From: RFQD01 sp049314515
Lineage (GTDB): Bacteria; Actinomycetota; Actinomycetes; Actinomycetales; Microbacteriaceae
Assembly (NCBI GenBank): GCA_049314515.1
Contig: JBMOEY010000039.1
Location: 1 to 12,760, forward strand
Direction: 5' to 3'
DNA: 12,760 nt
The position numbers and the translations under genes are program-made. A model generated the notes under the pieces. It ran no database searches. It worked only from the letters and a program-made list of their open reading frames with translations, and was not told the DNA's origin. Of the stretch, positions 1 through 6,540 are shown one piece after another. Position 1 is the stretch's first letter. Each line of letters starts with the position of its first letter.

Positions 1-275
1 GCTTCGACCGTGTCGGTGACGATAATCTGCGGGACTGCAGCGTCAACTCTTCGATTGACAACGAGCAAGGCTGCACCACGTTCCACGGCCTGCCCGACGA
101 AATTGTGACCGTCGGTAAATTCACCCGGCTTCGCAAAGAATATTCCACCCGGTTCGATCATTCGTGAATCGGTGTCCGAGAGGCCAGCCACGATAAGCTC
201 GCCGGTTGTCTCTGAATCCGCGACGAGTTCGCCGGAAACCACTGTCGCAATCTCACGCAACGTCATCGGAATCAT
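1..275 (-). CDS. murF: MurF, UDP-MurNAc-tripeptide:D-Ala-D-Ala ligase, N-terminal part (cut by window edge)
   Basis: About 91 N-terminal codons are visible; the rest lies beyond the left edge. MurF adds D-Ala-D-Ala to the UDP-MurNAc-tripeptide, the last cytoplasmic step of nucleotide precursor synthesis. The visible part begins MIPMTLREIATVV and continues with DTDSRMIEPGGIFFAKPGE and DGHNFVGQAVERGAA, the usual layout of the MurF N-terminal uridine-binding domain (a DSR, then GxxFxAxxGxxxDGHxF). The ATP-binding and ligase domains are not in view. The ATG at 275-273 overlaps the murE stop TGA (274-272) as ATGA, and GGGAGGA at 287-281 sits 5 nt upstream, which favours this ATG over the one three codons later. 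The call rests on the domain pattern and on the position after murE. Confidence 0.9.
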   Translation of the reverse strand, partial: MIPMTLREIATVVSGELVADSETTGELIVAGLSDTDSRMIEPGGIFFAKPGEFTDGHNFVGQAVERGAALLVVNRRVDAAVPQIIVTDTVE

Positions 276-1813
276 TGGAGTCCTCCCGTCGGGTATCCGG
301 CTTCCGCGAGGGCCGCCCGCATGTCTTCCCGGGCATTGTAAGGAACCTTTTTCCCGGCAATGTCGCGGTAGTTCTCGTGCCCCGGTCCGGCGTAGAAGAT
401 GACGTCACCCGCTCGCGCCATCGCAATCGCCTCGCGCACCGCGCGAGCCGGATTGGGTTGTTCGAGAATGTGACCACCTGGGCGAGCCGCTCGCGCACCG
501 GCGAGCAAGGCGGAGCGAATCGCCGCGGGTTCTTCGGATCGAGGATGGTAGTCGGTCACTATAACCACGTCGGACAGTCGGGCGGCAATCGCTCCAAGAT
601 CAGGTCGCTTGAGCGTGTCACGATCGCCATCTGCACCGAAGACCATGATGATTTGGCCGGACGTCACTCTGCGAAGCGCCTCCAGGCACACCCGAAACGC
701 CTCCGGAGTATGGCCATAGTCAACGACCGCATGAGGACCAACAGGACCCGATACAACCTCGAGTCTTCCCGGAATGTAAACGGGAATGCCAGAGTCACCA
801 CTCACTGCCTTCACGATGGTTTCGGCAGGAATACCGGCCGACAGCGCCATGATTATTGCCAGCGCGGCGTTGAGGGCCATAAACGTGCCCAAAACGGGAA
901 CGTATGACTCAATCACGAGGCCGTTTCCTCGAACCAGAAATGACGTCTTGCGAAGGGATTCGAAGGTAACGTCGACGTGCCAATCCGCCTCACGATCAGG
1001 GTCCATCGTCACCGTTTGAATGGGGATGAGCGCGCCCTCGGCTAAGGCCATTCCCCAGGCATCGTCGATGCAGACAATCCCTCGAGAGGACACGTCAGGA
1101 GAAAAGAGCAGGCACTTGGCGGCGAAATAGTCGTCGAGCGATGCATAGTCGTCCAAATGGTCATGACTGAGATTGGCAAAACAGGCGACATCAAAATGGA
1201 CTCCAGATACGCGGTGTCGCGAAAGCGCCTGGGCCGACACCTCGAGCGCGACCGCTCCAGCACCCAACTCGCTGGAGAGCGCGAGAAACGAATGCAACTC
1301 GGGTGCCTCCGGAGTAGTCAGGTCGCTCCTCAATTCCTGAGCGCCGATTCGACGTTCGGCCGTGGTACTCAATGCCGCCACTATTCCAGCCCGTTCGAGC
1401 ACGGTTGCGAGCGCGTAGGTGATACTCGTTTTACCGTTCGTTCCCGTAATTCCAAAAGTCATCCGGGAAGGGTCGGTAGATCCGTAAATGGCCGCTGCAA
1501 CGGTGCCGAGGGCCTCGCGTGGATTCTCACAGATGAGTATCGGCACGTTGAGATCACCCACCTGTTGCGCCCCGGCCACGTCGGTAAGAATCGCTACGGC
1601 TCCCGCAATTACAGCGTCGTTTGCGAAGCGCGCCCCATGATGATGTGAGCCCGATAACGCCGCAAAAAGGTCTCCGCTCACAATTTTCTGGCTATCAAGC
1701 TCGACACCACTGACCTTAACGCCCGCTTGCTGCGCAGGCACCTCAACGTGGAGTTGTTCCCCAATTTGGCCGAGTGTAATTCCCGGGATGTTCGAGGGCC
1801 GAAGCGAGGTCAT
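272..1813 (-). CDS. murE: MurE, UDP-MurNAc-L-Ala-D-Glu:amino acid ligase
   Basis: 513 aa, normal for the family. This cytoplasmic ATP-dependent Mur ligase adds the third residue of the peptidoglycan stem peptide. Visible motifs are an N-terminal DSQKIVSGDLFAAL (40-53), the P-loop GTNGKTS (124-130), TTPE (166-169), EVSAQAL (191-197, usually EVSSHAL), DHLDDY (218-223), the lysine carbamylated in the family (K233 in YFAAK), VDYGHTP (364-370, usually DYAHTP), FGADGDRDTLKRP (392-404) and AGPGHE (475-480, usually AGKGHE). The DNPR box that contacts meso-diaminopimelate is replaced by DYHPR (421-425), so the residue added may not be meso-DAP. The ATG at 1813 has AAAGGAG about 12 nt upstream, a rather long spacing. 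The gene ends in an ATGA overlap with murF and follows ftsI after a 105-nt gap. The identity is secure; the amino acid added is not known from sequence alone. Confidence 0.96.
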   Translation of the reverse strand: MTSLRPSNIPGITLGQIGEQLHVEVPAQQAGVKVSGVELDSQKIVSGDLFAALSGSHHHGARFANDAVIAGAVAILTDVAGAQQVGDLNVPILICENPREALGTVAAAIYGSTDPSRMTFGITGTNGKTSITYALATVLERAGIVAALSTTAERRIGAQELRSDLTTPEAPELHSFLALSSELGAGAVALEVSAQALSRHRVSGVHFDVACFANLSHDHLDDYASLDDYFAAKCLLFSPDVSSRGIVCIDDAWGMALAEGALIPIQTVTMDPDREADWHVDVTFESLRKTSFLVRGNGLVIESYVPVLGTFMALNAALAIIMALSAGIPAETIVKAVSGDSGIPVYIPGRLEVVSGPVGPHAVVDYGHTPEAFRVCLEALRRVTSGQIIMVFGADGDRDTLKRPDLGAIAARLSDVVIVTDYHPRSEEPAAIRSALLAGARAARPGGHILEQPNPARAVREAIAMARAGDVIFYAGPGHENYRDIAGKKVPYNAREDMRAALAEAGYPTGGLQ

Positions 1814-1842
1814 CGTGCCGCAGCGCTCCTTTTGACCGGTAT

Positions 1843-1891
1843 CAACAACGGTTCCAGACTACCTGCCATTGTTGGGGAGAGTAGCTCTCTC
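1843..1891 (-). other. Inverted repeats in the ftsI-murE gap
   Basis: The 105-nt gap between ftsI and murE holds two inverted repeats. In the minus-strand transcript, CAACAATGG (1874-1866) can pair with CCGTTGTTG (1851-1843). This gives nine pairs, one of them G-U, around a 14-nt loop. Just upstream, GAGAG and CTCTC at 1891-1877 could form a second small hairpin. No T-run follows either one, so neither looks like an intrinsic terminator. They may tune murE expression within the operon or stabilise RNA ends. I see no clear promoter here. The function is unknown. Confidence 0.35.
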
Positions 1892-1918
1892 GACTGCGGC
1901 GACGTCCCTCTCGCCCGC

Positions 1919-3685
1919 CTAGTACGTGACTGGCCAGTAAGGAGAATTCGACGTCGACGGCTGAATTCTGTACTGCTTGATGACCTGTTCCATCAAGTCG
2001 TGAATCACTGGTGCCACTGCCGCAGTACTGTTCGACGCCGGATTTGCCAATGTGACAAGGACAACATACTGGGGATCTTCTGCGGGAATCAGCCCGGCGA
2101 TAGAGACGATAAAGCTCGTCGAATATGTCCCATCACCAGCAGACATCTCGGCCGTGCCCGTTTTCGCTGCAACCCGGTAGCCCGGAATCGTGAGTTGCGG
2201 TCCAAGCCAACCGTCTGTCACGACACCCTCGAGCATCCCGGTGACTTCTTTGGCGGCGCCTGCAGAAACCACACGAACAGGTTCCGGTAGCGCAGGAGTT
2301 GACACCGAACCCTCCGAGGAGGTGCAATCTTCAACGAGACGCACGGGGAGCCGAACACCATCGTTTCCGATGGCCTGATACGCACCCGCCATTTGAACGG
2401 CGGTGGCGGCTAAACCTTGACCGAAAAACAAATTGTAGAAGGTCTGGTTGTCCCATTGTTCGGGGTCATACATGATGCCCGCCGACTCGCCCAGAAATCC
2501 GACAGCGGTCGGCTGACCTAATCCAAACTTCGTCATGTAGTCAAAGCGTTGATCAGGCGAAAGCCCTTCGCCAAAAAGACTCATGCCCACGTTGCTCGAT
2601 TCGACAAGGACTCCTTGCAACGTCAAGTTGGGCACGTGAGTTGAACTGTCTTTCACTCTCGCGCCATTAGGAAACTCTATGAGACTCGGTGCGTCGACTT
2701 TCGAGGAAAAATCGGCCAGCCCTTTATCCACGATCATCGCGGACGTGAGTGACTTCATCGTTGAGCCGGGTTCATAAGGAGCTGCGAAAGCATATGAACC
2801 GCGGTATTGCTCGGGAGTGGCATCAACGTTGTTTGGATCAACGGATGGATAGTCGGCAACTGCTCTCAATTTTCCCGTTTTGACCTCAAGGACGACGGCG
2901 ATTCCAAATCGCGCATCTTGGGCTTTCGCTTGAGTGGCCAAGGTTTGTTGCGCGTACCACTGCAGATCGGAGTCGATCGTGAGGCGCAATTTGGATCCTT
3001 GTTTTGCCGCTACCGAAGTGACGGTACTACCCGGAATGCGAACACCGTCGGCACCGCGCTCGTAGGTTTCTTGGCCGTTCTTCCCCGCAAGGCACGCGTC
3101 TTGAGTGAGCTCAAGCCCGCCCAAAGCGGTTCCATCAGAACCGACATAACCGAGCAGGTTCCCCGCAACTGAACCGTTGGGATACGCACGACTGGGTATC
3201 TGTTCGAAGTACAACCACGGAATTTCAAGATTATTTAGTGCCCGAAAAGTTTCGACGTCGACGCCTCGCTTGACGTAGGCAAAATCCGCGTTGGGATTTG
3301 CGGCAAGTGACGACGCAATTGATCCGAGAATTTCTTCTGGCTTCTGGCCAGTAAGGGACGCAATTTCGGAAACGGCTTGCTCCGTGGACACCTTCTGTGT
3401 TTGATCACCCGACCCGCGCTCGAATTCGCGCGCGTTTCGAGGCGACATCGTGATGTCGTACTTCAGGATTGCGTCCGCGAGAATTGCACCGTTTGCATCC
3501 GTGATGTCACCACGTGGGGCATAAATCGTTGCCGGTAAAGACATTTTTCCCGCGGATGCGGCGTCGTACTCGGCAGCCCGCACAATCTGAATGTCGATCA
3601 GTCGAACGACCACAACGGCAAAAAAAATGACGACGACCAACATGGTGAGGCTGACCCTCAGCTTGGTGATTCGTCGAGAACTCAC
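1919..3685 (-). CDS. ftsI: FtsI/PbpB, septal class B penicillin-binding protein (transpeptidase)
   Basis: 588 aa. A short basic N-terminus (SSRRITKLR) leads into one membrane anchor (about 11-30). The PBP dimerisation domain follows (PRGDITDANGAILA, 58-71; RAYPNGSVAGNLLGYVG, 166-182) and then the transpeptidase domain. All three active-site motifs are present: STMK with the nucleophile S308, SSN (363-365) and KTGT (508-511). The protein cross-links septal peptidoglycan outside the membrane, normally in complex with FtsW, FtsQ, FtsL and FtsB. The start is GTG at 3685-3683, 16 nt after the ftsL stop, with only a weak upstream AGGG. The next in-frame ATG (codon 15) would remove the basic residues before the anchor, so GTG is preferred. 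The mature part contains exactly two cysteines (C198 and C454). The family call is very secure. Confidence 0.96.
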   Translation of the reverse strand: MSSRRITKLRVSLTMLVVVIFFAVVVVRLIDIQIVRAAEYDAASAGKMSLPATIYAPRGDITDANGAILADAILKYDITMSPRNAREFERGSGDQTQKVSTEQAVSEIASLTGQKPEEILGSIASSLAANPNADFAYVKRGVDVETFRALNNLEIPWLYFEQIPSRAYPNGSVAGNLLGYVGSDGTALGGLELTQDACLAGKNGQETYERGADGVRIPGSTVTSVAAKQGSKLRLTIDSDLQWYAQQTLATQAKAQDARFGIAVVLEVKTGKLRAVADYPSVDPNNVDATPEQYRGSYAFAAPYEPGSTMKSLTSAMIVDKGLADFSSKVDAPSLIEFPNGARVKDSSTHVPNLTLQGVLVESSNVGMSLFGEGLSPDQRFDYMTKFGLGQPTAVGFLGESAGIMYDPEQWDNQTFYNLFFGQGLAATAVQMAGAYQAIGNDGVRLPVRLVEDCTSSEGSVSTPALPEPVRVVSAGAAKEVTGMLEGVVTDGWLGPQLTIPGYRVAAKTGTAEMSAGDGTYSTSFIVSIAGLIPAEDPQYVVLVTLANPASNSTAAVAPVIHDLMEQVIKQYRIQPSTSNSPYWPVTY

Positions 3686-3701
3686 GGTATTTGTTCGATC
3701 C

Positions 3702-4319
3702 CTAATGCGTAGCCAGACCCGGCAAGCCGTTGGCTAACGCTACGGGAGCAGCAGGAGCAACGAGGGTTGGCGCGCCGGACGTGGACATGGCGCCCCGCGC
3801 TGATGACGGTGCACTCGTCACGAGCGGCACATTCGCAAGCAACGAATTGGGAACAAGAGTTCCTCCGTCTGAGCTGACAAGGCGAGCAAAGCCCGCGCCA
3901 GAAGTCGGTGCGCCCAAAATGGCACCATCTGATAAACGCAGATAGGCCGGTGTGTTATTTGACAACATGCCTAGTGCTTCCGCGTTGAGAGCCAGGTGCT
4001 GCGGCGACGCGAGTCGATCGATATCTTCGGTCATTTCCTGATACGAACGACTGGCCTCTTTGTTTGCCGACTGAAGGTGAGCAATTTCGTAGGCGCCGCT
4101 TTCGAGAGCAACGCTGAGTAGCATTTGCGCCACCATGACGCCAAACATGACACCAGCCGTAACGACGGCGAAGAATGCCCGCGGACGACGACGGGTTCGT
4201 GTTTTTCGAGCGGCGAGAACGCCAGAATCCGACGCGCTGAGGCTTGTCGACGTTGCCACTGGCACGAGATGCCGTCGTGGTTGCAGGTCGGGCCGACGAA
4301 CGGGTGCGATCAGACTCAT
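3702..4319 (-). CDS. ftsL: FtsL-like bitopic division protein
   Basis: 205 aa. There is a cytoplasmic N-terminal region of about 48 residues ending in the basic cluster RKTRTRRRPR (38-47). One membrane span follows (about 49-71), then a heptad-like segment (about 75-105) of the FtsL/DivIC type. The remaining 100 residues are rich in Ala, Pro, Ser and Thr. FtsL proteins bridge FtsQ and FtsB to the FtsW/FtsI synthase. Sequence conservation in this family is low, so the call rests on topology, the coiled-coil-like segment and the position between rsmH and ftsI. The ATG at 4319-4317 overlaps the rsmH stop as ATGA, with GAGGGA 6 nt upstream, so translational coupling is likely. The C-terminal tail is long compared with enterobacterial FtsL (about 120 aa in total). 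Confidence 0.8.
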   Translation of the reverse strand: MSLIAPVRRPDLQPRRHLVPVATSTSLSASDSGVLAARKTRTRRRPRAFFAVVTAGVMFGVMVAQMLLSVALESGAYEIAHLQSANKEASRSYQEMTEDIDRLASPQHLALNAEALGMLSNNTPAYLRLSDGAILGAPTSGAGFARLVSSDGGTLVPNSLLANVPLVTSAPSSARGAMSTSGAPTLVAPAAPVALANGLPGLATH

Positions 4320-5269
4320 GCTGCGTCCCTCACGCGCTCAACGGCTCGGATTCGAACAGGCATTGAGCGCGAGTTGCGCGTCTTCTCTTCGTCCGAGGCG
4401 AGTTCTGCCCCTCGCGTCAGAAGTCGAAATGTGGGAGCGCTCGAGGCGAGCGGGACAGGTATACCGATGGGTGTCGCGTCGTTTGTCGCGGCGGCAAACT
4501 CCGCTTTGACAATCCGGTCCTCCAATGACTGGTACGACATGACCACGACACGCCCGCCAACTTCCGTTGCCGTCAGTGCCGCAGGAATTGCCCGGTGCAA
4601 TGCACTGAGTTCGTCATTGACTTCCACCCGAAGCGCTTGAAAAACGCGTTTCGCGGGATGCCCGGCATTCTTCAGTGCCGCCGGTGTCGCATCCTGAAGA
4701 ATGTCGACGAGCTCACCACTTGATTCGATGGGTGCACGAGATCGAGCGGCAACGATCGCACGCGCGTATCGAGGGGCAAGTTTTTCGTCGCCATATCGCC
4801 GAAAGATAGATATGAGAGCGTCGACGTCGTAGGTTGCGATGACGTCGGCAGCTGTGACGCCCGAGGTTTGATCCATGCGCATGTCGAGAGGCGCATCCTG
4901 CGAATAGGCAAACCCTCGTTCGGACCGGTCAAGTTGTAGCGACGAGACTCCGAGATCAAAGAGAAATCCGGCAACGCTCGTCAACCGGTTTTCGGCCAAA
5001 ACTCGAGGTATCTCATCGAAGACGGCGTGCACCAAGGTGCATCGCTGATCAAACGCAGTCAGTCGCTCGCGTGCAATTTGGAGCGCTTGTGTGTCGCGAT
5101 CGATGCCAATGAGATGAATGTTCTCGAACCTCGTGAGAAAAGCCTCTGCGTGTCCACCCATGCCCAGAGTGGCGTCAACTAAAACGGCACCGGCTTTATC
5201 CAAGGCGGGAGACAGCAACTCCACGCACCTCTCAAGTGCAACAGGAATGTGGATTTTGCGAATGTCCAT
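4316..5269 (-). CDS. rsmH: RsmH (MraW), 16S rRNA (cytosine-1402 N4) methyltransferase
   Basis: 317 aa, the usual length. RsmH transfers a methyl group from S-adenosylmethionine to N4 of C1402 in the 16S rRNA decoding centre. The family motifs are complete: HIPVALERC near the N-terminus (7-15), the SAM-binding DATLGMGGHAE (32-42), GIDRDTQAL (55-63), FDLGVSSLQLD (104-114), DAPLDMRMD (125-133), HPAKRVFQALRVEVNDEL (204-221), SYQSLEDRIVK (245-255; the family more often has SYHSLEDR) and NSRS near the C-terminus (299-302). The ATG at 5269 has no good Shine-Dalgarno sequence. It lies 103 nt after mraZ, beyond an inverted repeat. It overlaps ftsL by four bases. Confidence 0.97.
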   Translation of the reverse strand: MDIRKIHIPVALERCVELLSPALDKAGAVLVDATLGMGGHAEAFLTRFENIHLIGIDRDTQALQIARERLTAFDQRCTLVHAVFDEIPRVLAENRLTSVAGFLFDLGVSSLQLDRSERGFAYSQDAPLDMRMDQTSGVTAADVIATYDVDALISIFRRYGDEKLAPRYARAIVAARSRAPIESSGELVDILQDATPAALKNAGHPAKRVFQALRVEVNDELSALHRAIPAALTATEVGGRVVVMSYQSLEDRIVKAEFAAATNDATPIGIPVPLASSAPTFRLLTRGAELASDEEKTRNSRSMPVRIRAVERVRDAA

Positions 5270-5292
5270 CGTTTTCTGGCGAGTGCCGTTGA

Positions 5293-5365
5293 GTTTCGAT
5301 TCCCCTCCATCTCAGCCAGAGGCCGGGGAAGGGGCTTCCGGATGGGGCTGGCGGGGAGTCGAAAC
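5293..5365 (-). repeat. Long inverted repeat between mraZ and rsmH
   Basis: On the plus strand, GTTTCGATTCCCC (5293-5305) faces GGGGAGTCGAAAC (5353-5365). The arms are 13 bp, fully pairable if one G-T pair is allowed. Read as minus-strand RNA the same position is one C-A mismatch. Inside, GCCAG (5315-5319) pairs with CTGGC (5348-5352), directly stacked on one side of the outer arm, and GGAAG (5327-5331) pairs with CTTCC (5335-5339). The result is a nested hairpin filling most of the gap. No T-run follows on the minus strand, so it is not a standard terminator. It could be a leader-type RNA structure, a processing site or a copy of a dispersed repeat. Confidence 0.5.
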
Positions 5366-5372
5366 CAAACGA

Positions 5373-5804
5373 CTAAAAGAGGCCAGGAATCACCTCCTCG
5401 TCAGTGTCAGAGAAGGCAGATTCGTGTGCCAGGAGATACTCATCCCATGCCAGAGCGTCCCAAATCTCGACGCGATTCCCGGCGCCGATCACGGCGAGAT
5501 CGTGAGTGAGTCCGGCATATTGACGCAAATTTGCCGGGATTGAAATTCGATTCTGTTTATCGGGTGTCTCAGCACTTGCGCCTGACAAAAAGACACGAAG
5601 AAAGTCGCGCGCCACTTTGTTGGTGACGGGAGCCTGGCGAATTTTTTCGTGAATACTTTCGAACTCGCGCGCGGTGAATACGTAGAGACAGTTCTCCTGC
5701 CCGCGGGTGACCACGATTCCTGACGCCAGTTCCTCACGGAATTTAGCGGGCAGAATGACGCGGCCTTTGTCGTCGAGTTTGGGAGCATGTGCGCCAAGAA
5801 ACAC
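5373..5804 (-). CDS. mraZ: MraZ, transcriptional regulator of the dcw cluster
   Basis: 143 aa, exactly the usual length. MraZ is a ring-forming DNA-binding protein made of two SpoVT/AbrB-like halves that binds tandem boxes ahead of its own operon. Both half-site signatures are seen: DDKGRVILPAKFREEL (11-26) and DKQNRISIPANLRQYAGL (82-99). The second has N where many relatives have G (QGR). The reading frame stays open upstream to about 6017, but that extension is not MraZ-like. The start is GTG at 5804-5802, with GGGGAGG (5818-5812) 7 nt ahead and the conserved N-terminal FLGAH immediately after. It is the first gene of the dcw transcript. Confidence 0.95.
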   Translation of the reverse strand: MFLGAHAPKLDDKGRVILPAKFREELASGIVVTRGQENCLYVFTAREFESIHEKIRQAPVTNKVARDFLRVFLSGASAETPDKQNRISIPANLRQYAGLTHDLAVIGAGNRVEIWDALAWDEYLLAHESAFSDTDEEVIPGLF

Positions 5805-5811
5805 GTGCGCA

Positions 5812-5818
5812 CCTCCCC
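5812..5818 (-). promoter_or_regulatory. Ribosome binding site that fixes the mraZ GTG start
   Basis: The minus-strand GGGGAGG lies 7 nt before GTG 5804-5802. It is the strongest Shine-Dalgarno match near mraZ and rules out the upstream extension of the open frame. Confidence 0.8.
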
Positions 5819-5845
5819 TCTGACCGGCCAAATCGTGGTGCTTCC

Positions 5846-5872
5846 CCACTTTACTCCACTTTGCACCACTTT
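5846..5872 (-). promoter_or_regulatory. Three tandem MraZ-binding boxes upstream of mraZ
   Basis: Read on the minus strand, the 10-bp units AAAGTGGTGC, AAAGTGGAGT and AAAGTGGGGA follow each other without a gap. The shared AAAGTGG core is at 5872-5866, 5862-5856 and 5852-5846. Tandem G/T-rich boxes with 10-bp period ahead of mraZ are the known MraZ operator pattern (TGGGN with 5-nt spacers in E. coli, AAAGTG-type boxes in mycoplasmas). The last box ends about 40 nt before the mraZ start. Autoregulation of the dcw operon is inferred. Confidence 0.8.
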
Positions 5873-5905
5873 TTTTCAAATTTCTTTGAATTTGCGGAAA
5901 GTTCC

Positions 5906-5933
5906 TCTTTAAATCCAAGTAATTACTGGCAAA
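5906..5933 (-). promoter_or_regulatory. Candidate promoter of the mraZ/dcw operon
   Basis: On the minus strand, TTTGCC (5933-5928) and TAAAGA (5911-5906) are separated by 16 nt. They are a loose fit to -35 and -10 elements in a locally A/T-rich stretch. The pair lies between the two sets of MraZ boxes. Other pairings are possible, so this is only a candidate. Confidence 0.3.
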
Positions 5934-5935
5934 GA

Positions 5936-5952
5936 AGAGTGGAGGAAAGTGG
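5936..5952 (+). promoter_or_regulatory. Second, oppositely oriented pair of MraZ-like boxes
   Basis: On the plus strand, AGAGTGG (5936-5942) and AAAGTGG (5946-5952) are 10 bp apart, the same core and period as the three boxes at 5846-5872 but inverted. The two sets are 63 nt apart and flank the candidate operon promoter. The position and period suggest another MraZ contact site; binding is inferred. Confidence 0.5.
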
Positions 5953-6007
5953 AGTAAATTTGCGCGTTTGACGGCAGATTGAGCCCCTGGTGGTGCGTCC
6001 AAGCGAT

Positions 6008-6045
6008 AAAAACCCAAAACAAAAGCCGCCCGAGTGGGCGGCTTT
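6008..6045 (-). terminator. Rho-independent terminator of the DUF3040 gene
   Basis: AAAGCCGCCC (6022-6031) and GGGCGGCTTT (6036-6045) form a perfect 10-bp stem around a four-base loop. On the minus strand it is followed by TTTTGTTTTGGG and a further T-run to 6008. It lies 40 nt after the DUF3040 stop codon and insulates that gene from the mraZ promoter. The plus-strand side has only a short T-run. Confidence 0.9.
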
Positions 6046-6084
6046 CGCGGGAGAGGTCTCGTGGCCTCCGTGATTTACGTCAGG

Positions 6085-6459
6085 CTACGAGGAGTGGCCC
6101 TCTTGCCTCTCATCCCATTGACGCTGCATGCGATCCATGAATGACGGTCGACCGGACACACCTCGTTGAGTGGTGCTTGACGGCGTCGCTGAAGGGGTTG
6201 ACTCACGCAGTGGACGACTCGCAATCAACGTGCCCACAAACGTCACGATGAATCCGATGACCCCGGCAATAATTACCTGCGACATCACCGCCCCGACCAT
6301 GACTCCGATGCCCGCGACGGCGAGAACAATGCCCAGAGTGAGAGCTCGGTAATTGGGATGCATAGCCGAACCGCGAGTTGAGACGACGTCGGCATCGCGA
6401 CCGTAAAGATTACGTTCCATCTCGTCGAGCAACCGCTGCTCGTGCTCGGATAGTGGCAT
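6085..6459 (-). CDS. DUF3040 family membrane protein
   Basis: 124 aa. The N-terminus MPLSEHEQRLLDEMERNLY is the hallmark of the actinobacterial DUF3040 family. A short acidic/basic cytoplasmic part is followed by two closely spaced hydrophobic spans (about 38-58 and 60-80) with almost no loop. The C-terminal tail is Ser/Thr/Pro-rich, then charged (FMDRMQRQWDERQE). No enzymatic motif is visible and the function is not known. A member of this family sits beside mraZ in mycobacteria too (Rv2169c, from memory), so the linkage to the division cluster is old. The ATG at 6459 has GAGGGG 5 nt upstream. The gene is monocistronic: its own terminator follows, and the prenyl synthase is divergent, 80 nt away. 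Confidence 0.88.
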   Translation of the reverse strand: MPLSEHEQRLLDEMERNLYGRDADVVSTRGSAMHPNYRALTLGIVLAVAGIGVMVGAVMSQVIIAGVIGFIVTFVGTLIASRPLRESTPSATPSSTTQRGVSGRPSFMDRMQRQWDERQEGHSS

Positions 6460-6527
6460 GGTGTCCCCTCATAACGTCTTAACCAAGTTTGAAGCGTTAG
6501 AAAGAGTGTAACCCCGGCCGTCGTGGA

Positions 6528-6540
6528 TAGGCTAGGCGGG
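6528..6540 (+). promoter_or_regulatory. -10 element and probable leaderless start of the prenyl synthase gene
   Basis: TAGGCT (6528-6533) matches the actinobacterial TAnnnT -10 pattern. The GTG start codon at 6540 lies where transcription would begin, and there is no Shine-Dalgarno sequence between. No convincing -35 hexamer is seen. Confidence 0.5.

Noticed and set aside
206..907. 233-codon open frame on the plus strand opposite murE
   Set aside because: It lies wholly antisense to a complete, motif-rich murE. The product is Arg/His-rich with no recognisable domain, as expected of a shadow frame in GC-rich DNA.
5805..6017. 71-codon upstream extension of the mraZ frame
   Set aside because: The extension covers the MraZ boxes and the promoter region. 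MraZ proteins start at the FLGAH region, and a strong Shine-Dalgarno sequence precedes GTG 5804.
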